From: Akanthomyces muscarius
Lineage: Eukaryota > Ascomycota > Sordariomycetes > Hypocreales > Cordycipitaceae
Assembly: GCF_028009165.1 (NCBI RefSeq)
Contig: NC_079245.1
Span: forward strand, 3,162,001 to 3,226,000
DNA: 64,000 bases
Reading direction: 5' to 3'
Under the pieces are notes generated by a model. That model was not told where the DNA came from and did not search any database. It saw only the letters and a program-made list of their open reading frames with translations. Positions 58,145-64,000 of the stretch are shown here, in pieces. The position numbers were made by a program, and so were the translations under genes. Positions within the stretch are counted from its first letter, which is position 1, and each line of letters begins with the position of its first letter.

Positions 58145-58971
58145 TTTGAAGGTTGGGGCTTCTCTGACGTGAGAAGTTGACGGCATAGGAAACATGTACA
58201 GATAAGACATTTCGGCGCCAGCCACGGTTTCATGGGTTGGGTCGGTGAGAGTGCGGACTCTCTATGTTGCATTGGGTTGGTTATTATCTTCTAGCCTGCG
58301 TGGCTTGCACAGGAATTTACGACTTGAATTGGGTACATGTAGAGAGGCATTTTCTTCTTTCCCAAAAAGCGCTATTGGCATATTTGCAGCGAGCGCGGCA
58401 GAGCAGAATATATTGGTTTATCGCACAAACATTTCGTCATATCCAACAGTGTACAGGAAATAACGTGAGGGAGGGTCTTGGATGTGCAACTGCTTGACAA
58501 GATGTTCTTGTTCGTAAAAGTTATACTTTGCATATCTTGATCGTGGATGTGCCGTTGCTGATTTGAAATCGTCCCGTTTTTTCTGTCATTGAGACTGTAT
58601 CCCGAACTTTACACATGATCGCGCAAGTGTTGATCTGAATTGTGTGGACATTTTGATGTATCGAGGCAGTGTATAACCTGTATATTTTTTGTACATGGTC
58701 CGTCTCCCCAAGTCCCGAAACGCCGGTTTAAAAAGAAAATGCTGCTTGTCGCATCGCAGGTAATAATACAACACAATTAAAAACAAAATGTGTACGCGAC
58801 GATGCGCGCCACCGGGCTCCGAATACTTCAAGGAGCTGACGGCCACACTTGTTGCCCTCTCTCGTTTCTGGCGAGGCCCATGGAACGTTTCTATCCATCC
58901 AGTCCTTTTTCGAGTCGGATGGTCGTCGTAATTGGTTTGGCGTTGAAAGTGTCGCGCGTCTCTCTTCCCTC
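58145..58971. other. Convergent intergenic region (transporter / bS16m)
   Basis: 827 bp with both 3' UTRs. An AT-rich segment at 58500-58790 is typical of fungal 3' flanks. No gene seen. Confidence 0.45.
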
Positions 58972-59392
58972 TCAGCGAATCTGCACGTCCTTCGACTCGA
59001 CCGCCTTGGTCGCCTCGGCCTTGGCCGGGCCAAACTGCTTAGCGGGCAGGATGCCGACCATGCTCAGCAGCCGCCACGCCGTGTCCGTCGGCTGCGCGCC
59101 GACGCCGATCCAGTACCGCGCGCGCTGCGAGTCGAGCCGGATGTCCTTGTGCAGGCGGCCGGTGTTCTCGTAGGGGTCGGCCTTGGGGACCGGGTCGTAC
59201 GTGCCAATGACCTCGAGGGGCTTGGAGTTGCGCGCGGTGCTGTCGTTGGGACAGAAGTGTTAGGTCTCGTGCTTCCGAGGAAAGGTTTGTGGTTGGGGAC
59301 GTGGGTTGCGCATACCGTGCGTGGGCGACGACAATGTTGTAAAATGGCAGGTTTCGGCGGCCGAAGCGCGCCAAGCGAATCTTAATCACCAT
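58972..59392 (-). CDS. MRPS16: Mitochondrial ribosomal protein bS16m, 114 aa
   Basis: Minus-strand exons 59392-59316 and 59239-58972 join across a 76-nt intron (GTATGC donor); the split codon gives Arg26. This is the mitochondrial member of the S16 family, a small-subunit protein bound to 12S/15S-type rRNA. The conserved N-terminus MVIKIRLARFGRRNLPFYNIVVAHAR is exact for the family (bacterial S16 begins MVxIRLxRxGxKxxPxYxIVVAD). LEVIGTYDPVPKADPYENTGRLHKDIRLDSQRARYWIGVGAQPTDTAWRLL follows, given here as the region from residue 33 to 84. A short basic tail ends KDVQIR. The N-terminus is not preceded by a cleavable presequence, as usual for this protein. It is divergent from the NAD(P)HX epimerase gene, with 546 bp between the start codons. 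Confidence 0.96.
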
Positions 59393-59938
59393 GGTGTGGG
59401 CTGGTTTGTTGCGTCGTCGAGTCTTGTGAATTGAAGCTCTCTTCGTTCTCCTGATGGGTTTCTCACTGGCTTGGTTGTCCGTCTCCACTAATTTCCTCTT
59501 CGCTGTGAAGGTGTCGGAAAGCCAGTTTTGCCGCCCGCCGGGGCACCTTGCAGTTGCGCCGCTACAGCACTTGCTTGGCACCTCCAGCAGGCCCGTTCCA
59601 GACCTTAGCGGTAACGGGTCGCCGAAGTACCCAAGCCCGAAAGTGATCGGATTGAGCCCAATTTGTGTACATATCTTGCTCGAGTCAGCCAGCTCCGGGG
59701 CATCATTAAATTCCATTTTAAAAACCGTTGCATTGCCCAGTCCCAGGGTATCAGGCCTACGTACCGCCCTCTCCTCTCTCTTTACTCCCCCAATGTCGAT
59801 CCAAAGTGGTATAGCGCTGGACCCTTGCTGACGACTGCCAGGACCCCATGTACTTGGCTAGCGAGAGGCAGCTGTCCATGTAACACATCTCTTACATCAT
59901 AGGAAAGCCACCATTCGCACCACGTCCTAGCATCCATA
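59393..59938. promoter_or_regulatory. Divergent promoter region between bS16m and the NAD(P)HX epimerase gene
   Basis: 546 bp between outward-facing start codons. No coding exon and no motif I can assign. Confidence 0.45.
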
Positions 59939-61253
59939 ATGACCTTCAAAGTATGTGATTCCATTGCGGATATACGTTTGATGGTCCCAAATGCATGGCT
60001 AATCAGCCTTTTGCTCGAAATTACAGACTCTGGGCGCAAAGGCCGCTGCCGCTCTGGACCAGGAGCTTATGAGCACTTCCGCATTTTCCATCGACCAGCT
60101 TATGGAGCTGGCTGGTCTGTCTGTTTCTCAAGCTGGTGTGTGGTGTTAACAATGTCTTTATTCGCTCTGAGCACGTCTATGGCGTGATTGACTGCTAATA
60201 TACCCGGCTAATATAGTGTATCGGGTCCATCCTCCCAATATGGGACGCAAGGTTCTCGTGGCCTGTGGCCCTGGAAACAACGGTATGCTTCGGTTTGTTA
60301 ATACTAAGGGTCATACGAAAACTAACAGCTTGCACAAAGGTGGCGATGGTCTTGTTGCCGCACGACATCTGTTCTACTATGGCTATCACCCGTCCATCTT
60401 CTATCCCAAGAGGAGCAAGAACGAGCTGTACCAGGTACGTCGCTTCAGTCACCGATCTGTTCTTTGAGTATTTTGAGCGTTGTTTTGAGCGGATATTTCA
60501 TGCTCCCGTATATATGCGTCTACCGTGTATCTCGGACTGCCGTTATGTACAAGTTGGCGTGACCGTTACCCGAGCTCGACTTAGTCTGGCATTACCAAAC
60601 TCTCCTTCCAAACCGTCGTTTATTGTTTGGCTGGTGGCGTATAAAGATGAACTAATATGAATGCTTGAACTTTTGTTGCGGTCGCTCATCGTTTTCTTAG
60701 CGCCTTGCAAAGCAGCTTGAGGATCTTCGGGTCCCCTTCGTTGAGGATTTCGCTTCCGCTGCGGAAGATACGGATCACATTATTGATGCAATTTTCGGTT
60801 TGTCGAATTGTGCCAATGGCCTAGGCTCTCTTGTCTAACCAGATGCTAGGGTTTAGCTTCTCTGGAGAAGTTAGAGAGCCGTTCCCAGCTGTGATAGAGG
60901 CCCTCCAGAAATCAGACAAGCCCGTTACGTCCGTGGACGCGCCATCATCGTGGGACATTGAACAGGGCCCCCCAAAGTCGGGTTTGGGAAGCTCCTTCAT
61001 GCCTACAACGCTCGTTAGCTTGTCTGCACCGAAGCCATTGGTTAAACACTTTACGGGACGGCACTTTATCGGTGGCCGGTAAGTGGGGTCCTCAAAGACG
61101 TTGCTCACCTTACACGATATGGACCGACGAAGCTAAGACGATTTGACCAGTTTTGTGTCGCCAATGATTGCTGAAAAGTACAACTTTCAAGTACCCGAGT
61201 ACGAAGGCGTGGATCAGGTTGTCGAAGTCGATGTGATGGGGAGGAAGCTCTGA
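59939..61253 (+). CDS. NNR1: NAD(P)H-hydrate epimerase (YjeF N-terminal domain), 236 aa
   Basis: Seven exons (59939-59950, 60027-60135, 60217-60282, 60340-60434, 60701-60797, 60850-61078, 61151-61253) join to 236 residues. The enzyme interconverts the R and S forms of hydrated NAD(P)H so that the companion dehydratase can repair them; fungal forms are mitochondrial or cytosolic. It has an N-terminal helix [29 protein letters not shown], the nucleotide-binding GPGNNGGDG (58-66), DAIFGFSFSG with the catalytic-region Asp123, and SVDAPSSWD (Asp156). The protein lacks the second YjeF dehydratase domain, as in yeast YNL200C. Exon 1 encodes only MTFK, so models that begin at a later ATG would be truncated. 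Intron 4 is 266 nt, the longest coding-region intron here, and the others are 52-81 nt. Several overlapping frames in the region are artefacts of this exon structure. Confidence 0.93.
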
Positions 61254-64000
61254 GAATGGTGAGTGCGTATCAGGGGTGATTCTTCTCTTCTTGGACGACA
61301 GCAGACTACATGACAGAGCAGCCACCCCTCAAGCTGTTTGGGCAGACAGGGCTCGGGCACTGACCGTCTCGCATATCATTCCGAATGAAGACTGTGCCGT
61401 TGGGGCAGACAAGATAGGGCGGGTGATACGAATGGCAGAATGCAACATAGACGAGATATTCTTTCCCGCAGACTGGGCAATCCGCCGTATAGGCTGTGCA
61501 CATTTATCTCGAACTGCGCACCCTGAATGCGAAACAATCTCTGGCCAAACCGGAAAGGTCAGGAGTGACGAGATGTAGCTGACGACAGTGATTCTTCCTG
61601 GTCGTCCCCATGGAATTGTTTCGCAGCCCTGACCGCCGAAGGCGTAGATGGGTGCGTGGTCTGTGATGTGGCGGTAGTTGTGGTGGTGAGGTTGCAGAGG
61701 GGCAGTTTGCAGATGCACAAGCGGAGTGCTGACGGGTTGCCAGGGAGAATGAGGCAAGCTGAAGTGAAGTGAAGCAAGCCGTGACGGTTTCTGTGAGAAC
61801 ACCAGGCGCCGGGCAAGCGAGGCGAAGAGTTTTTGTTTTCTTGAGTGGCCGTTGAGGAGCGCCTACTCCGGCAAGGCGACACCGACACAGGCAAAATGGG
61901 CCGGCTCAGAGTAAGAGTCGTCGTGCAAGGTCAGCCACAGGAAATAGGAAGTGGACGAAGCAAAGGCGCGGTAAAACAGACTCGCCACAGCCCCGTGTGG
62001 CTAGGAGGAAGGGCAGGGGGAAGGAGACACCTTGGGGCCCAAGACCTCATCGACAGGACAGGAGCATATTGTGGCAGGGCGAAGAGCTTTTGGGCAGCAT
62101 GTACAAACTCGCCACACCATACGACAGCACACCCACCAAGGGCGAGAACAGCCAGTTAGGCCGGCCGCGCTGGCGCGTACGTAGGTCGCTACCTACTTAC
62201 CAGGCTTTCCTGCCACCTAGGTGGCCGGGAGCTAGGCACCCGAACAACTACGCTACTCGTTAACTACAGAGTTACCGGCACACAGCTAATCAAGATAGTG
62301 TGCAGGGCAGACTGTGGCAATGTGGCAGGCTGGTGGCGGGGAGCGTCCAGACTCCAGGCGGGTTCGGCGCCGCACGCAAGGCGGCATGCAGGCGTCTGAA
62401 CGGCCTGGAAGGCGAAACGGCCCAGCAGAAAACAGTGGTCTGGTGCCTACATCAGGTCAGCTCCAGTGGAAGCTGCGCCAGACTGATGAGATGAGTGGCC
62501 AAAAGAGTGGTCTGGGGAGTGGCCAAAGCAATGCGGTCGAAAGAGCAGAAGTCGTTTAACGAGGCCAGGCCGGAGCAAAAGCTCCCTGCCACATCTGATA
62601 GGCCCCCGCCGGCGGGCGGCATGGACAAAACGAGATGGGAGCCCCAAGAACAGGTTCCGCTTTTGCACAGCTACCGAAAAGAATCGCGCGCGCAACCATG
62701 GACGACACCACTAACTTATTGAGTAAATAATAGTTGGTAAAATGCCGGGCGGCTGGGCTGTGGCTGACCAGCAAAACACTAACGTTGGACCCCTCCGACT
62801 GGCTGGTCAGTGGTGCAGGCGGTGCGTGCCTAGACTCTCCAGACGGCCCGCTTCTTTACCCTCACTTCTTCAACAGTTCTTCAACAATTCTTCAACTTGC
62901 TTTACGAGCTAAAAGTATCGACACTAGCCACGCTTTGACGGCGCCCCGTTTGCTCTTCTTCATCTGGAGCTCCTCGCTCCCTTTATACGTCCAATCCCAT
63001 CTCCGTCCTCTCATCGCGCCATCCATAAAACAACGCTCACTCGCATCCGTCAAACATCCCCATCTCCTCGTCTTCACAACACCGACCGACGCCTCGTTCA
63101 GCTGCCCCTCCACCCCCGTTGACGGAAACCCATGATCGCAAATTCGGCTACCTGCGCGCAATACTATCGCGACTCGGATCTCGGTGTAGATCGCCGCCCT
63201 TTACCAAAAACTCTACCAGTTTTGCCAGTCCATCTTCCCAGGAGCCGTCGCTAGCGAGCCGCATCCACCCACTAACACTGCCTCATCCGCACAAGTAACG
63301 GCGCCGCGCATTTACTCTCGGACAATCAGATCAGCACAAGCCAGACATCTCGTCGGCCTCGACCTCATCGGAGTGTACGACCACCATGGACACACAAGCA
63401 CCTCGATGATGACGGGCCGTCTTCTCCGGCTCGCGCATCATCCTGCAACACCCAAAGCTTGCTATGCACACCGAACTCACCGTCTCTATCCCGAAGTGCG
63501 CGCCTCCAACCACCATCACAACCGTGATACGAACTTCCATGATGATAAAATTGACAATACCGACCCGGCCCACTCTTTTATGCATGTCACCTCGGCCAGC
63601 ATCAAACTCCCCGCGACAATTCTCAAAGGCGAGGAAAATTTGTCGGGTCCGAAAGCCCACTCCGGACCAGATGCCCCGGCCCGGCAATGGCCGTGTCCAG
63701 ATGAGAAATTACTCCGTTTTGCGAAGAGGAAAAAGAACTACAGGGGCTACAAGCGATGGAGCCATCCACGGAGCTCCGGATGTCGCTGAAAAACTGAAAA
63801 ACGAGGAAACGCCTCTCTGCCTTATTGCCAAGGCTGCGCTCAGCAGCAAAAGCTCCGTGAAACGTGTCTATCGTTGAATTTTGTCTCACCGCCAGCAGCC
63901 TTGTCACATAAAGAAAGTGATAGTCCGCCTGCGACAAGGTGCGCCATGCAAACTCTTCACCACAGAGTGCTAGGCACACAGCCGCTTTTGCCGCTCAACT
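61254..64000. other. Terminal 2.7 kb, no gene supported
   Basis: It contains the epimerase 3' flank, a CCTA/TAGG-type patch near 62180-62240 and, from about 62860, a pyrimidine-rich segment (TTCTTCAACA repeated three times near 62866-62900) that resembles a fungal 5' leader pointing right. Open frames at 63373-63877 on both strands lack domains. A gene whose body lies beyond the window edge is possible. Confidence 0.4.

Noticed and set aside
63373..63877. Plus-strand frames of 137-138 codons near the right edge
   Set aside because: Low-complexity Thr/Pro/His composition, minus strand also open, and no domain; possibly the leader or fragment of a gene beyond the window.
1..64000. CRISPR array, bacterial operon, prophage or biosynthetic gene cluster
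   Set aside because: The window is eukaryotic with monocistronic intron-containing genes; no spaced repeats, polyketide synthase, NRPS or terpene synthase exons were seen.

Overview
The window is nuclear DNA of a filamentous ascomycete, most likely a sordariomycete and possibly Hypocreales. Protein-coding genes are interrupted by short introns, mostly 49-106 nt, with GTANGT-type donors and CTAAC/CTGAC branch points. The set includes a DASH subunit, a RAVE/Rogdi subunit, RO-10-type dynactin p24, a fungal SHO1 and a PR-1-like secreted protein. The order placement is inference from gene content and style; no marker gene was compared. Layout: 0-2 kb holds a tRNA-Gly with a tiny intron and one unrecognised two-exon gene. 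2-9 kb is gene-poor, with a 41-bp tandem duplication, a perfect 15-bp hairpin and a pyrimidine-rich leader running into a secreted CAP/PR-1 gene (9.2-10.2 kb). 11.7-14.7 kb contains two adjacent, head-to-head, heavily damaged genes: an ankyrin-repeat gene on the minus strand and a multi-pass membrane protein gene on the plus strand. 14.7-26.8 kb is a 12-kb stretch with no gene I can support, carrying homopolymers, a 30-A tract and CCTA/TAGG repeats. From 26.8 kb the window becomes a housekeeping block: DUF3237 protein, POP7 (RNase P/MRP), RAV2 (V-ATPase assembly), a NIPSNAP protein, ATP18 (ATP synthase subunit j), an FSH-type serine hydrolase, RPN5 (26S proteasome lid), TYS1 (tyrosyl-tRNA synthetase), an uncharacterised single-pass membrane glycoprotein, SPC19 (DASH complex), SHO1 (osmosensor), RO-10 (dynactin p24), a small secreted repeat protein, an AVT-type amino-acid transporter, the mitochondrial bS16 ribosomal protein and NAD(P)HX epimerase. 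The last 2.7 kb shows no gene I can support. These genes do not form an operon or a biosynthetic cluster; they are ordinary monocistronic eukaryotic genes, some in divergent pairs (POP7/RAV2, NIPSNAP/ATP18, bS16m/NAD(P)HX epimerase). Mitochondrial function recurs (NIPSNAP, ATP18, bS16m, NAD(P)HX repair), which probably reflects chance clustering of housekeeping genes. The most distinctive findings are a 95-residue secreted protein made of five exact 11-residue units, whose single intron is in frame and stop-free, and the twin-pseudogene locus. Gene models were spliced by hand from reading frame, splice sites and protein similarity. All lengths quoted come from those models.
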